A stretch of 64,000 bases of DNA from Lacrimispora xylanolytica (GCF_026723765.1 NZ_CP113524.1:3023001-3087000), one strand, 5' to 3'. Counted from the stretch's first letter, positions 52,086 through 61,170 are shown. Numbers and translations are program-made. The notes: generated by a model from the letters alone, not told the origin.

Positions 52086-52730
52086 CTATGCCTGTTTCAC
52101 CACTTCTAATACATCTTTTACCCCGGAAAGCCTGTAATCTGCCAGACTCTGGTCAAAACCATACCTCTCGTCAATCATGGCTGCAATCTTCATTCCCGCT
52201 CTGTGAGCTGCTGTAATTCCAATGGTGGAATCCTCCACAGCCAGGCACTCTTCTGGCTTCACACCAAGACAGCTTGCCGTGTAGAGATAGATTTCCGGGT
52301 CCGGCTTGCTTTTTTTAAACTGATTGCCACTGACCACGGTTTCAAAAAGATTACGTATCCCATTTTCATTCAGCACCCGTTCCACCAGCTCTAAGTGAGT
52401 AGAGGATGCAAGGGCCAGCTTGAATCCCTCATCTTTTAGTGTGTTCAGGACTTCAGTGGCTTCCTTTCGATAAAGCTCTCTGTAATCGATTTCCTCATAA
52501 ATGTCCTTTTTTCGAAACTCACTTCGAAGCTCTTCCCAGGTTTGTCCATTATTCACTGCCCGTTCCACCACTTCCCAGGAGTCCTTTTTTGTGGCACCCA
52601 CCATGGGATAAAGCTGTTCCATTGTTACAGCAGGATTCTTTGCCCTTGCGAATGCAAGCTGGTAGTTTAAATACACGCCTTCGCTGTCAATCAAAACCCC
52701 ATCCATATCAAATATAACTGCCTGAATCAT
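52086..52730 (-). CDS. HAD-superfamily phosphatase (beta-phosphoglucomutase-like)
   Basis: Cytoplasmic hydrolase of 214 residues. Motif I VIFDMDGVLIDSEG carries the nucleophile Asp and general acid Asp; LALASSTHLELVERVL is motif II; KKSKPDPEIYLYTASCLG carries the Lys; and ECLAVEDSTIGITAAHRAG the acidic motif IV. A helical cap domain follows motif I. The substrate, probably a sugar phosphate, cannot be named. Start at 52730 with AAGGAG upstream; an earlier start at 52766 is less likely. Confidence 0.9.
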   Translation of the reverse strand: MIQAVIFDMDGVLIDSEGVYLNYQLAFARAKNPAVTMEQLYPMVGATKKDSWEVVERAVNNGQTWEELRSEFRKKDIYEEIDYRELYRKEATEVLNTLKDEGFKLALASSTHLELVERVLNENGIRNLFETVVSGNQFKKSKPDPEIYLYTASCLGVKPEECLAVEDSTIGITAAHRAGMKIAAMIDERYGFDQSLADYRLSGVKDVLEVVKQA

Positions 52731-52801
52731 GTTGTCTCTCCTTGTCTTTCTTTCTGATTCAGACAATACGGGAACCAGGAGGGTTTGTCAAGCTGAAATG
52801 C

Positions 52802-52850
52802 AAAAAAAGCCGCAGGGGCGGAGCCTTTCTTATAAAGCCTTCGTCCCGGC
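52802..52850 (-). terminator. Terminator after the amidase gene
   Basis: GC-rich imperfect stem (GCCG/CGGC outer, GGGGCGGAGCCTTT with AAAGCCTTCGTCCC inner), followed on the minus strand by seven T (A-run 52802-52808). Confidence 0.7.
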
Positions 52851-52859
52851 GACCCATTT

Positions 52860-53642
52860 TCATAATACAGCCGGCCTTTTAACCATAAATGTATTGTATC
52901 CGTACCGTCTTAAGGCCTGCTCCATTTGTACTGCGTTGTCAACATTATGGAATGCTCCCACCCGAACCTTATATAGTCCATCTTCTAAAACGATGAAAGC
53001 CGGAAATCCCTGGGCTTTTAAATCATTCATTTGCGTTTCCGCAAGAGAACGCACCCGGTACGCTCCAGTCTGAACCTGGTAATATTCTGTTTGAGATTCT
53101 GTCTGCTCCTGAATGGTCGCTACGATGCTGTTCCCAATGGACTGTGCGATCTCAGTAAAGTTCTGGTCAAACAGATAATTATCCGCCTCGTTGTCTATAA
53201 ATCCAGCCTCTATCAGAACCGCCGGAATATTTGTTCTTCTAAGAACAACCAACCCCGGGCGTTCAATGACTCCTAAATCACTAAATCCGGTCTTACTTAA
53301 GGCTTCCATGATGTTGCTTGCCAGCATAGCCTGAGGGCCTTTATTTTCAAATAAAAGGACTTCAGCCCCGGAACCAGAACCAGGAACAGGCATTGCATTG
53401 CGGTGTAAGGAAACAAAAAAGTTTGCTTCTGCATCGTTTCCCATCATGGTTTTCTCAAGAGGTGTATTGTAGGTATCGTCAGTTCTTGTATATCTGACAT
53501 CAAGTCCGCTGTCTGCAAGAACTTTACCTACTGCCAACGCAAGCTTTAAGTTATCATCCTTTTCCTGCCGTCCGTTATAGGTTGCACCCGGATCCGCACC
53601 GCCGTGGCCGGCATCTATCACTACGATCTGTCTCTCAGCCAA
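52860..53642 (-). CDS. N-acetylmuramoyl-L-alanine amidase with SPOR domain (CwlC-like)
   Basis: Zinc amidase of 260 residues that cuts the bond between MurNAc and the stem peptide. Amidase_3 motifs: IVVIDAGHGGADPGATYNG (zinc His), then the Glu in NGRQEKDDNLKLALA, FFVSLHRNAMP (zinc His) and VLIEAGFIDN (catalytic Glu). A C-terminal SPOR domain (about 185-258, YYQVQTGAYRVRSLAETQM, YKVRVGAFHNVDNAVQME) binds denuded glycans. There is no signal peptide. I choose the TTG start at 53642 because AAAGGAG lies 7 nt upstream; an in-frame GTG 18 bp earlier overlaps the site. The absence of an export signal and the layout match CwlC of Bacillus, a mother-cell lysis enzyme. Confidence 0.88.
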   Translation of the reverse strand: MAERQIVVIDAGHGGADPGATYNGRQEKDDNLKLALAVGKVLADSGLDVRYTRTDDTYNTPLEKTMMGNDAEANFFVSLHRNAMPVPGSGSGAEVLLFENKGPQAMLASNIMEALSKTGFSDLGVIERPGLVVLRRTNIPAVLIEAGFIDNEADNYLFDQNFTEIAQSIGNSIVATIQEQTESQTEYYQVQTGAYRVRSLAETQMNDLKAQGFPAFIVLEDGLYKVRVGAFHNVDNAVQMEQALRRYGYNTFMVKRPAVL

Positions 53643-53721
53643 AAGAAAAACTCCTTTCACATACCTCTATTCTATAACGTATGTGAGAGAAGCTTCTCAA
53701 GTACCACATTTTTTATAAATT

Positions 53722-54177
53722 TTAATCTTTTTCTGCTAATTCCGCCATCACATCCACGCCTCTTGGTCCTACCGGAGTGGAAAATACGATCTGAGTGTTG
53801 GTTTTTCCGTATTTTTGAAGCTGGCCGATGAAAACATCCAGTTCCATGGTACTTTGGAATGCCACCTTTATCAGCATGGAATAATCTCCTGTCACGCAAT
53901 TGCATTCAAGCACATTTGGTATGGACTCCATATAGGAATAAAACTGAAGCTTGTCAATTGGTGATACATCCAGGTTTACGAATGCAGTGATGTGGTAACC
54001 AAGCTTCATCGGATCTACGGAAGCATGGTACCCTGTAATAATTTTTTCCCGCTCCAGCTTCTCGATTCTGGAGGAAACTGCAGGTGAGGATAAAAAAGTA
54101 TTTTCTGCTATGTTCTTTAAGGATGCCCGGGCATTCTTCTGCAGGGTCTGCACTATTTTCTTATCGATATCGTCCAT
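53722..54177 (-). CDS. Lrp/AsnC-family transcription regulator
   Basis: Regulator of 151 residues with an N-terminal winged HTH (MDDIDKKIVQTLQKNARASL, then SSPAVSSRIEKLEREKIITGY) and a C-terminal RAM (AsnC_trans_reg) ligand-binding domain (about 65-145, GYHITAFVNLDVSP, LECNCVTGDYSMLIKVAF). These proteins sense amino acids. It lies just downstream of the dapL terminator and 60 bp upstream of the amidase gene; control of the dapF-dapL genes is possible but not shown. Confidence 0.92.
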   Translation of the reverse strand: MDDIDKKIVQTLQKNARASLKNIAENTFLSSPAVSSRIEKLEREKIITGYHASVDPMKLGYHITAFVNLDVSPIDKLQFYSYMESIPNVLECNCVTGDYSMLIKVAFQSTMELDVFIGQLQKYGKTNTQIVFSTPVGPRGVDVMAELAEKD

Positions 54178-54197
54178 ATCTTCCTCCTTGAAATAAA

Positions 54198-54233
54198 AAA
54201 AGCGCCAGTACTTCCTGAGTACTGAACGCTTTT
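54198..54233 (-). terminator. Terminator after dapL
   Basis: AAAAGCG-CCAGTACT pairs with AGTACTGAACGCTTTT around a TCCTG loop (54198-54233), with a T-run on the minus strand. It ends the glnA-dapL run before the lrp gene. Confidence 0.85.
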
Positions 54234-54311
54234 GTTCTTATAAATTAAGCCGTTATCTTATAAATCTTTCATACACTTAATAATATCTAATTATCAAATA
54301 CTTGTCAACAT

Positions 54312-55541
54312 TTATTTTCTTAAGGAGGGCATTTTTTTAAGCCGTTCCATGGCTTCTACTGTATTTTCATAAGTACCGAATGCAGTGAGACGGAAATATC
54401 CTTCGCCGCTTGGTCCAAACCCACTTCCCGGAGTTCCTACCACACTGGCTTCTTCTAAAAGCAGATCGAAAAATTCCCAGGAGGTCATTCCTTCCGGCAC
54501 TCTCAGCCAGATGTAAGGAGCATTGACTCCGCCGTAGACTTCACAGCCAACTTCCTTTAACCCGTCATAGATGACTCTGGCATTTCTCATATAGTATGCC
54601 ACCTGTTCCTTTAGCTGTGCCTTACCTGCTTCGGAATACACGGCTTCACCAGCCTTCTGGATGATGTAAGGAGCTCCGTTAAATTTGGTTCCATGACGTC
54701 TTGCCCAAAGAGCGTGAAGAGCCACTCCGCCACGGATCAATTCCTTTGGAATTACGGTAAATCCAAGACGCACTCCGGTAAATCCGGCGTTCTTAGAAAA
54801 AGAACGGAACTCAATGGCACAAGTTTTCGCACCCTCAATCTCATAAATGGAGTGAGGAACGTTATCTTCAGCAATGTACGCTTCATAAGCAGCGTCATAA
54901 AGAATCACTGCACCTGTTTCATTGGCATAGTCCACCCATACCTTTAACTGGTCTCTGGTTAAGGTAGTACCTGTTGGATTGTTTGGAACGCATAAGTATA
55001 TAAGGTCTGCCGCCTCTTTTGGAAGCTCAGGAACGAAGCCGTTTTCTGCTGTACAAGGCATATAGACCACCTTGCTCCATTTTCCGGTTACCTCATCATA
55101 GGTTCCGGTTCTTCCTGCCATTACATTGGAGTCTACGTATACAGGATACACAGGATCACAGACTGCAATGATACAGCTTTCATCAAAGATTTCCTGAATA
55201 TTGCCGCAGTCGCTTTTGGCACCGTCAGAAACAAAGATCTCGTCTGCCTCGATTTGACAGCCTCTTTTAATATAATCTTCTTTTGCAATGGTTTCCCTTA
55301 AAAAGCTATACCCAAGATCCGGTGCATAGCCGTGAAATGTCTCTGCATTCCCCATCTCCTCTACTGCCCCGTGAAGAGCGTCAACGATAGACGGAGCCAG
55401 AGGCATGGTCACATCGCCGATTCCAAGACGGATTACTTTTTTATCAGGATTTGCTTCGATGTAAGCTTTCACTTTTTTTGCAATTGTGGAAAACAGATAG
55501 CTTCCCGGAAACTTTAAATAATTTTCATTTACCTTAACCAT
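54312..55541 (-). CDS. dapL: LL-diaminopimelate aminotransferase
   Basis: PLP enzyme of 409 residues that converts tetrahydrodipicolinate to LL-diaminopimelate in one step, bypassing the succinyl/acetyl pathway. It opens [22 protein letters not shown], the DapL signature; [14 protein letters not shown] carries conserved Asn-Pro, and [20 protein letters not shown] carries the Schiff-base Lys (SFSK). Start at 55541 is chosen with GGAGGAACCT directly upstream; an in-frame start 51 bp earlier is unlikely. It follows dapF by 19 bp. Confidence 0.94.
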   Translation of the reverse strand: MVKVNENYLKFPGSYLFSTIAKKVKAYIEANPDKKVIRLGIGDVTMPLAPSIVDALHGAVEEMGNAETFHGYAPDLGYSFLRETIAKEDYIKRGCQIEADEIFVSDGAKSDCGNIQEIFDESCIIAVCDPVYPVYVDSNVMAGRTGTYDEVTGKWSKVVYMPCTAENGFVPELPKEAADLIYLCVPNNPTGTTLTRDQLKVWVDYANETGAVILYDAAYEAYIAEDNVPHSIYEIEGAKTCAIEFRSFSKNAGFTGVRLGFTVIPKELIRGGVALHALWARRHGTKFNGAPYIIQKAGEAVYSEAGKAQLKEQVAYYMRNARVIYDGLKEVGCEVYGGVNAPYIWLRVPEGMTSWEFFDLLLEEASVVGTPGSGFGPSGEGYFRLTAFGTYENTVEAMERLKKMPSLRK

Positions 55542-55560
55542 AGGTTCCTCCTGCTTTATC

Positions 55561-56373
55561 TTATAGATTGTTAATGTCAAACTCTCCCTCAAACACTTCT
55601 ATCGCAGGCCCTGTCATAAACACATGACCGCTGCCATCTCTGTCCCAGTGAATGGTCAGATTGCCGCCCTTTAATTCTACCTCAACCGTGTTTAAAGTCC
55701 GTCCGCTCAGTGCTGAAGCTACTGCACTGGCAGTTGCACCAGTTCCACAAGCCCAGGTCTCACCGCTGCCTCTTTCCCATACTCTCATACGGATATAGTC
55801 CTTGCTTATTACCTCAATGTACTCAGAATTGGTCCGCTCCGGGAAACGCTCATGGGTTTCAAAGGCTGGACCTATGGATTCAAGGTCCAGATCATCGATG
55901 CCTTCCATATAGTAGATTGCATGGGGATTTCCCACTGAAATACCGATAAATTCATACTCCTTACCGTCAATTACAATGGGCTCTGGCACTGTACTGGTCA
56001 GCTCCGGAATTCCCATATCAACAGTAATCTTAACTGCTTTGCCATTTTCTTCCGTGATCTTTAAATGCTTGATCCCTGCCTTTGTCTCTACATCAAATTC
56101 TGTTTTATCCACCAGCTTGTGATCAAAGACGTACTTACCCACACAGCGGATTCCATTCCCGCACATTTCGCTTTCTGAGCCATCTGCATTATACATCTGC
56201 ATCCGGCAGTCTGCTGTCTTAGAGGGGCAGATAAGTATCAGTCCATCGGAGCCGATTCCAAAATGGCGGTCACTTACCTTTTTAGAAAGCTCAGCCGGAT
56301 TTTCTACCGTTTCCTCAAAACAATTGATGTATACGTAATCATTACCAATTCCCTGCATTTTTGTAAATTTCAT
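55561..56373 (-). CDS. dapF: Diaminopimelate epimerase
   Basis: PLP-independent epimerase of 270 residues giving meso-diaminopimelate for lysine and peptidoglycan. [15 protein letters not shown] opens the enzyme, the first catalytic Cys is in [16 protein letters not shown] (about residue 72) and the second in [16 protein letters not shown] (about residue 216). It stands with dapL, giving the two last steps of the aminotransferase route, and is 17 bp from the ANTAR gene. Confidence 0.96.
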   Translation of the reverse strand: MKFTKMQGIGNDYVYINCFEETVENPAELSKKVSDRHFGIGSDGLILICPSKTADCRMQMYNADGSESEMCGNGIRCVGKYVFDHKLVDKTEFDVETKAGIKHLKITEENGKAVKITVDMGIPELTSTVPEPIVIDGKEYEFIGISVGNPHAIYYMEGIDDLDLESIGPAFETHERFPERTNSEYIEVISKDYIRMRVWERGSGETWACGTGATASAVASALSGRTLNTVEVELKGGNLTIHWDRDGSGHVFMTGPAIEVFEGEFDINNL

Positions 56374-56390
56374 AACTGTTTCCTCAACTT

Positions 56391-56939
56391 CTATTGATTA
56401 ATCAAACTCACGATCATCTGAGCCGTTTCAACCATATTGGTTCCGCTGTCCATACTGCACTTTTGAATGTAACGGTGGGCTTCTGATTCAGACATATGGT
56501 TTCGCTCCATTAATAGCTCTTTTGCCTGCTGAATCGTCTCGATCTCTTCTCTGCTTCGTTCCTTGGGTTGGCTCTTTAATTTCTTCCGCTTTCTTGCAAT
56601 GGTCTCCATCATCATACCAAGAGTGCTTACAAGATCCTGAACCTTTAAAGGAAGCCCGAGGCAGACCACATCATCCGGCGCCCTTCCACTCCACTGGCTT
56701 GGGGATGCCACCAAAAGCATCTCAACTCCCGGAGGCAGGCATTCGTAAATTTCCTGATAAACCATATCTGCAAATCTGCTGCCGCATACCACGACTCCGC
56801 TTCCAAGTTCATCTGCGCTGTTGACTGCCTGCGCGCCAGAGGTGCAGACCGCGGAGACGAAAAAGCCGTTTTTCATTAGTATATTCTTTATATTTTTCGC
56901 ATCCTCCGCCTTGGAAAATGCCACAATTACATTGGTCAA
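56391..56939 (-). CDS. ANTAR-domain antitermination regulator
   Basis: Protein of 182 residues. The N-terminal about 110 residues resemble a degenerate response-regulator receiver (TNVIVAFSKAEDAKNIKNIL, GFFVSAVCTSGAQAVNSADE), with no clear phosphorylatable Asp pattern. A helical linker leads to a C-terminal ANTAR domain (about 120-182, REEIETIQQAKELLMERNHMSESEAHRYIQK). ANTAR domains bind paired hexaloop RNA hairpins and prevent termination. It directly follows glnA (40 bp), and glnA has a leader rich in hairpins with one terminator-like element, so it probably controls glnA or nitrogen genes. That link is inference. Confidence 0.87.
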   Translation of the reverse strand: MTNVIVAFSKAEDAKNIKNILMKNGFFVSAVCTSGAQAVNSADELGSGVVVCGSRFADMVYQEIYECLPPGVEMLLVASPSQWSGRAPDDVVCLGLPLKVQDLVSTLGMMMETIARKRKKLKSQPKERSREEIETIQQAKELLMERNHMSESEAHRYIQKCSMDSGTNMVETAQMIVSLINQ

Positions 56940-56979
56940 GCACTCTCACCTCCAGATAACCGTATCAGGGATACAATAG

Positions 56980-58317
56980 TTAATACTTATACAGGTATTC
57001 TTCTACTTCCCAGTCAGTTACCTGGGCACGGAACATGTGCCACTCAGCTTCCTTTGCTTCCAGATATTTGGTGAAAATATGCTCACCTAACACTTTTTTC
57101 ATAAATTCATCTTTCCGGAACGCTTCAATGGCTTCTCCCAGAGTTTCCGGAAGCTGCTCAATACCCCTGCTTAAAATCTCTTCCTCGGGCATGGCAAATA
57201 CATTGCTGTCCACGCTCTCCGGCGGTGTCATTCCTTTTTCAATGCCATCAAGTCCGGCTGCCAGGCAGGCTGCCAGTGCCAGATAAGGATTGACTGCAGA
57301 ATCCGGGCAGCGAAGCTCAATTCTTGTGCTGGAACCTCTGGAGGAAGGTATGCGGATTAGTGGGCTTCTGTTTGCCTTTGCGGACCATGCAATGTAGACC
57401 GGTGCATCATAGCCCGGAACAAGGCGCTTATAGGAATTGACTAAAGGATTGGTCAAAATGGTCATTCCCTTCATGTGGTGGAGAATGCCTGCGATAAATG
57501 AATACGCTGTTTTGCTTAATCCCTGCTCATCTTCATCGTCCTTAAACATATTGTTGCCGTTTAAATCGGAAAGTGACATATTAATATGCATTCCGGAACC
57601 ATTGACTCCTGCCTTTGGCTTTGGCATAAACGTAGCATGAAGACCATGACGCTTTGCGATGGACTTAACAGCCAGTCTGAATGTCATAATGTTATCGGCT
57701 GTTACAATGCCTTCTGCATATTGAAAATCAATCTCATGCTGACCCGGTGAGATTTCATGATGAGAAGCTTCAATCATAAAGCCCATCTCTTCCAGTGAAA
57801 TCACCATATCACGGCGAACATTCTCCGCCTGGTCAATGGGTGCCACATCAAAATAGCTGGCAGTCTCGTGAGTATGGGTCGTCGGACGCCCCTCTTCATC
57901 GGTATGGAAAAGAAAGAATTCACACTCCGGGCCGGCCTGAAATACAAATCCCATATCATGTGCTTTCTTAAGCACCTTTTTTAACACGAATCTGGGATCG
58001 CCTTCAAATGGGGCCTGATCCGGGTTGTATACATCACAAATCAGCCTCGCTACCTTGCCCTGCTGCGGCCGCCATGGGAATATCTCAAAGGTATCCAGAT
58101 CCGGATAGAGATACATATCAGACTCTTCGCTTCGGATAAAGCCCTCAATAGAAGAACCATCAAACATACAGCGGTTGTCTAAGGCTTTTGGAAGCATGTT
58201 CTTTGTAATTGCCACATTCTTCATCATACCGAAAATATCCGTAAACTGAAGGCGGATAAACTCCACATCCTCTTCTTCCACAATACGGAATATATCTTCC
58301 TTGCTATATTTGCTCAT
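56980..58317 (-). CDS. glnA: Glutamine synthetase, type I
   Basis: Makes glutamine from glutamate, ammonia and ATP. The 445-residue length suits the Firmicutes GSI-alpha type. Visible motifs: [20 protein letters not shown] (beta-grasp), [34 protein letters not shown], and [14 protein letters not shown] near the end. I start at 58317 with AAAGGGAG upstream; an earlier in-frame start at 58389 falls in the structured leader. First gene of the glnA-ANTAR-dapF-dapL run. Confidence 0.96.
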   Translation of the reverse strand: MSKYSKEDIFRIVEEEDVEFIRLQFTDIFGMMKNVAITKNMLPKALDNRCMFDGSSIEGFIRSEESDMYLYPDLDTFEIFPWRPQQGKVARLICDVYNPDQAPFEGDPRFVLKKVLKKAHDMGFVFQAGPECEFFLFHTDEEGRPTTHTHETASYFDVAPIDQAENVRRDMVISLEEMGFMIEASHHEISPGQHEIDFQYAEGIVTADNIMTFRLAVKSIAKRHGLHATFMPKPKAGVNGSGMHINMSLSDLNGNNMFKDDEDEQGLSKTAYSFIAGILHHMKGMTILTNPLVNSYKRLVPGYDAPVYIAWSAKANRSPLIRIPSSRGSSTRIELRCPDSAVNPYLALAACLAAGLDGIEKGMTPPESVDSNVFAMPEEEILSRGIEQLPETLGEAIEAFRKDEFMKKVLGEHIFTKYLEAKEAEWHMFRAQVTDWEVEEYLYKY

Positions 58318-58346
58318 TATACATCTCCCTTTCTTAATCCTTGAAT

Positions 58347-58492
58347 AGAGAGTCCTAAAAAGGGACTCTCTGTCACAGTGCGTTTCCATACCTGCATAAT
58401 TGCCTTATGGGAAACGAAATATCCTAATAGGAAGTATTTCCAAAAAAAGGGTGGGCAAACACAGCCTTTTCATGGACCGTCTTCGCACCACC
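58347..58492 (-). promoter_or_regulatory. Structured glnA leader with a terminator-like hairpin
   Basis: In transcript order: hairpin 1 (58449-58492), GGTGG-T-GC with GC-CCACC plus an inner ACGGTC/GGCTGT stem, followed by seven T (58442-58448), looks like an intrinsic terminator; hairpin 2 (58416-58440), GAAATA/TATTTC with inner TCCT/AGGA; hairpin 3 (58381-58416), CGTTTCC/GGAAACG enclosing CATAA/TTATG; hairpin 4 (58347-58371), AGAGAGTCC with GGACTCTCT and no T-run. The whole 190-nt region precedes glnA. Antitermination by the ANTAR protein or a glutamine-responsive element is plausible, but I cannot match a known class. Confidence 0.55.
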
Positions 58493-58504
58493 TCATATGT
58501 GTAA

Positions 58505-58533
58505 AATATAACAGCTGTCAAAAAATTTGTCAA
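58505..58533 (-). promoter_or_regulatory. glnA promoter
   Basis: Minus-strand TTGACA (58528-58533) and TATATT (58505-58510) with 17 bp spacing, directly behind the metal-ATPase gene stop. A second TTGACA lies within the spacer. Transcript start is expected just before hairpin 1 of the leader. Confidence 0.8.
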
Positions 58534-58540
58534 CGTGTTT

Positions 58541-60409
58541 TTAATCTTTGGTTTTATACTTTAAGGCACGGACTGCATTTAAAATAGCCAGTACAGAAAC
58601 GCCTACATCACCAAATACAGCCGCCCACATGGTTGCAATTCCCATGGCTGACAGAATAAGAATTACAACCTTCACTCCGATGGCAAAGGCAATGTTCTGC
58701 TTCACAATTTTCATGGTTTTTCTGGCAATCAGTATGATATCTGTAAGCTTTGACGGCTCATCGGTCATGATGACAATATCAGCCGCTTCCACCGCAGCGT
58801 CAGAGCCGATTCCGCCCATGGCAATTCCAACGTCAGCTCTTGCAAGAACAGGAGCATCGTTGATTCCATCACCCACAAATGCCAGCATGGTTCCTTCCGG
58901 CTGATTCTTAAGGAGTTCTTCTACCTTATGAACTTTATCCCCTGGCAGCAGCCCTCCATGAACCTCGTCAAGCCCCAGGGCTTTTCCAACTGCCTGACCA
59001 ACCTCTGGTTTGTCACCAGTCAGCATGACCAGCTTTTTCACACCTGCTCTTTTCAGACCCTTTAAGGCTATGGGCACATCTTCCCGGACTGTATCAGATA
59101 TGGTAATGGAACCTAAGTATGTGGTTCCTTCAGAAACGTATAGAGTGGTTCCTATGACAGATTGATTCTCAGGAACAGAAATAGAAAGCTGTTCCATAAG
59201 CCTCATATTACCAACGGAAATTTCCCTTGTTTCTCCATCTAAAAACAGCTCAGACCGAATACCAAAGCCTGCCGTCTCTTCTACATGTCCAATCATGGTC
59301 TTGTCAAGAGACTCTCCATATGCCTCTTTTACAGAAAGGGCAATCGGATGATTGGAATGATATTCTCCGTAAGCTGCCAGCTTTAAAAGCTCCTCCTTAG
59401 AGCCCGTTACTACTTCTATGTCAGTCACCTTAAATTTTCCCGTGGTAAGGGTACCTGTCTTGTCAAAGACTACGGTACTTAAGGAAGCCATAGACTCCAG
59501 ATAATTGCTTCCTTTTAAAAGAATCCCGTGACTGGAAGCCGCTCCCAAACCTCCAAAAAAGCTTAATGGAACTGAAATCACAAGAGCACAGGGACAGGAA
59601 ACAACGAGAAAGCTTAAGGCACGGTAAATCCAGGTGCTCCAGTTTCCGTCAAATAACAACGGAGGGATTACGGCAAGAAGAAGGGCAAGAACCACGACCG
59701 CAGGCGTATAGACCCTTGCAAACCGGGTGATAAATGTCTCTGCCTTTGCTTTTCTGGAGCTTGCATTCTCCACTAATTCCAAAATTTTTGCTACCGTGGA
59801 ATCATCAAACAGCTTAGTGACCTGAATCTCTAAAACGCCATTTAAGTTAATGGAACCGCTGATAATATCATTACCCTCTTTGACTTCAGCAGGCATGGAT
59901 TCTCCTGTAAGGGCTTTGGTATCAAGCTCGCTGGCACCTTTTATCACCACTCCATCAAGAGGTACTTTTTCTCCAGGCTTTACAACAATGGTATCTCCTA
60001 CTTCCACTTCATAAGGATCAACCTTTTCTTCCTTCCCGTCTCTTAAAAGATTGGCATATTCCGGGTTAATATCCATCAGTTCTGTAATGGATTTTCTCGA
60101 TTTATTGACTGCATAGTCATTGAAAAGCTCCCCGATCTGGTAAAACAGCATGACCCCTACAGCTTCTTCCATGGCGCCGATGGCTATGGCTCCAAAGGTG
60201 GCTATGGACATAAGAAAATTTTCATCAAAAAGCTGGCCGTTTTTCATGCTGCGGACAGCTCTCAAAGGCACATCATAGCCTGCTGCAAGATAGGAAATAA
60301 TAAATGGAACCAGATACCAGGATGTCCTACCTTCAAAAAGCATCCCAATTGCAAAGAACAGAGCGCTTATGAGAAGTCTGATTACCATCTTTTTTTGTTT
60401 TTTAGTCAT
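58541..60409 (-). CDS. Heavy-metal P-type ATPase (Zn/Cd/Pb type, CadA/ZntA-like)
   Basis: Membrane exporter of 622 residues, short because it lacks the N-terminal metal-binding domain. Ion-site motif SCPCAL (about residue 270) in TM6, phosphorylation motif DKTGTLTTGKF (Asp about 315), TGES in KALTGESMPAEV, HP locus in SNHPIALSV, and GDGINDAPVL in the hinge. CPC with the context of a CadC-like regulator suggests zinc, cadmium or lead; copper is less likely. The separate HMA protein immediately upstream could supply the missing domain in trans. Confidence 0.93.
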   Translation of the reverse strand: MTKKQKKMVIRLLISALFFAIGMLFEGRTSWYLVPFIISYLAAGYDVPLRAVRSMKNGQLFDENFLMSIATFGAIAIGAMEEAVGVMLFYQIGELFNDYAVNKSRKSITELMDINPEYANLLRDGKEEKVDPYEVEVGDTIVVKPGEKVPLDGVVIKGASELDTKALTGESMPAEVKEGNDIISGSINLNGVLEIQVTKLFDDSTVAKILELVENASSRKAKAETFITRFARVYTPAVVVLALLLAVIPPLLFDGNWSTWIYRALSFLVVSCPCALVISVPLSFFGGLGAASSHGILLKGSNYLESMASLSTVVFDKTGTLTTGKFKVTDIEVVTGSKEELLKLAAYGEYHSNHPIALSVKEAYGESLDKTMIGHVEETAGFGIRSELFLDGETREISVGNMRLMEQLSISVPENQSVIGTTLYVSEGTTYLGSITISDTVREDVPIALKGLKRAGVKKLVMLTGDKPEVGQAVGKALGLDEVHGGLLPGDKVHKVEELLKNQPEGTMLAFVGDGINDAPVLARADVGIAMGGIGSDAAVEAADIVIMTDEPSKLTDIILIARKTMKIVKQNIAFAIGVKVVILILSAMGIATMWAAVFGDVGVSVLAILNAVRALKYKTKD

Positions 60410-60425
60410 AAAAGCTCCTTTAGTC

Positions 60426-60650
60426 CTACCGTACTACCTTAAATTCTGCTTCTGGCTCAATCTTGTTTGCAAGTTTTCTGGCAGCTTCCAAAACCTCATC
60501 GGTCTTATCTTCCTGAACTTCCATGGTCAGTCTCTGAGTCATAAAGCTTAAAGAAGCACTTTCCACTCCGGATAATTTCTTAACCCCTTCTTCAATCTTA
60601 GCTGCACAATTAGCACAGCATAACCCTTCTAATTTAACAATCTTTTTCAT
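60426..60650 (-). CDS. Heavy-metal-associated (HMA) domain protein
   Basis: Small soluble protein of 74 residues with a ferredoxin-like HMA fold. The metal site is LEGLCCANCAAKIEEG (about residues 8-23, C-x-x-C with an extra Cys before it). A CopZ-type metal chaperone for the adjacent ATPase is likely; the GLCCANC variant is often seen with Zn/Cd systems. It stands 16 bp upstream of the ATPase gene, so it may replace the N-terminal HMA domain that this ATPase lacks. Confidence 0.9.
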   Translation of the reverse strand: MKKIVKLEGLCCANCAAKIEEGVKKLSGVESASLSFMTQRLTMEVQEDKTDEVLEAARKLANKIEPEAEFKVVR

Positions 60651-60688
60651 ATTATCACTCTCTCCTTATTTTTTATTCTTTTTATTCC

Positions 60689-61072
60689 CTACTCGCTGAT
60701 ATGCTCCATTCCCTGAGCCAGAATGGTCTCGATATGACCGTCAGCCAGAGAATAAAATACAGTCTTTCCTTCTCTGCGGAACTTCACCAGACGCATCTGC
60801 TTTAATACTCTTAACTGATGGGAAATGGCTGACTGTCCCATCTGTAACAGATTTGCCAGGTCGCAGACGCACATCTCCGATTGGCTGAGTACATATAGAA
60901 TCTTAATTCGTGTAGCATCACCAAATACTTTATAGAATTCAGCCAGATCAAGAAGCTCCTGTTCTTTCGGCATAACATTCAAAACCTGGTTCACTACACT
61001 CTCATGGACACAGATAAAATCACACTGATCGAATTCAGTTTCTGCTCTGCTTTTTTTAAGATCCAGCTCCAT
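60689..61072 (-). CDS. ArsR/SmtB-family metal-responsive repressor (CadC-like)
   Basis: Winged-helix repressor of 127 residues. The metal motif EMCVCDL in helix alpha3 (about residue 68) and the HTH (MGQSAISHQLRVLKQMRLVKFRREGKTVFYSL) are typical of ArsR/CadC. The N-terminal extension with extra Cys and His (FDQCDFICVHESVV) resembles CadC. Metal binding releases it from DNA. A dyad operator overlaps the start of transcription at 61101-61120. AAGGAGG precedes the ATG. Confidence 0.93.
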   Translation of the reverse strand: MELDLKKSRAETEFDQCDFICVHESVVNQVLNVMPKEQELLDLAEFYKVFGDATRIKILYVLSQSEMCVCDLANLLQMGQSAISHQLRVLKQMRLVKFRREGKTVFYSLADGHIETILAQGMEHISE

Positions 61073-61100
61073 AACATACCTCCTTGTAGTTAATATTATT

Positions 61101-61120
61101 ATATGAATAACTGTTCATAT
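61101..61120. promoter_or_regulatory. ArsR/CadC-type operator dyad
   Basis: ATATGAATAACTGTTCATAT has a perfect 7-bp dyad (ATATGAA/TTCATAT) around a 6-nt centre and lies just downstream of the -10. This matches the ATGAA...TTCAT pattern of ArsR/SmtB operators and is expected to bind the repressor encoded immediately downstream. Confidence 0.75.
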
Positions 61121-61124
61121 GTTT

Positions 61125-61152
61125 ATATTATCACATCTCATCTATTTGTCAA
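61125..61152 (-). promoter_or_regulatory. Promoter of the cadC-HMA-ATPase operon
   Basis: Minus-strand TTGACA (61147-61152) and TAATAT (61125-61130) with 16 bp spacing, directly upstream of the operator dyad. Confidence 0.78.
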
Positions 61153-61170
61153 GACATTACGTTCACTGAC

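Noticed and set aside
58381-58416. Hairpin CGTTTCC...GGAAACGCA as a glutamine (glnA) riboswitch
   Set aside because: The conserved internal segments of that class were not found; only the outer stem is reminiscent.
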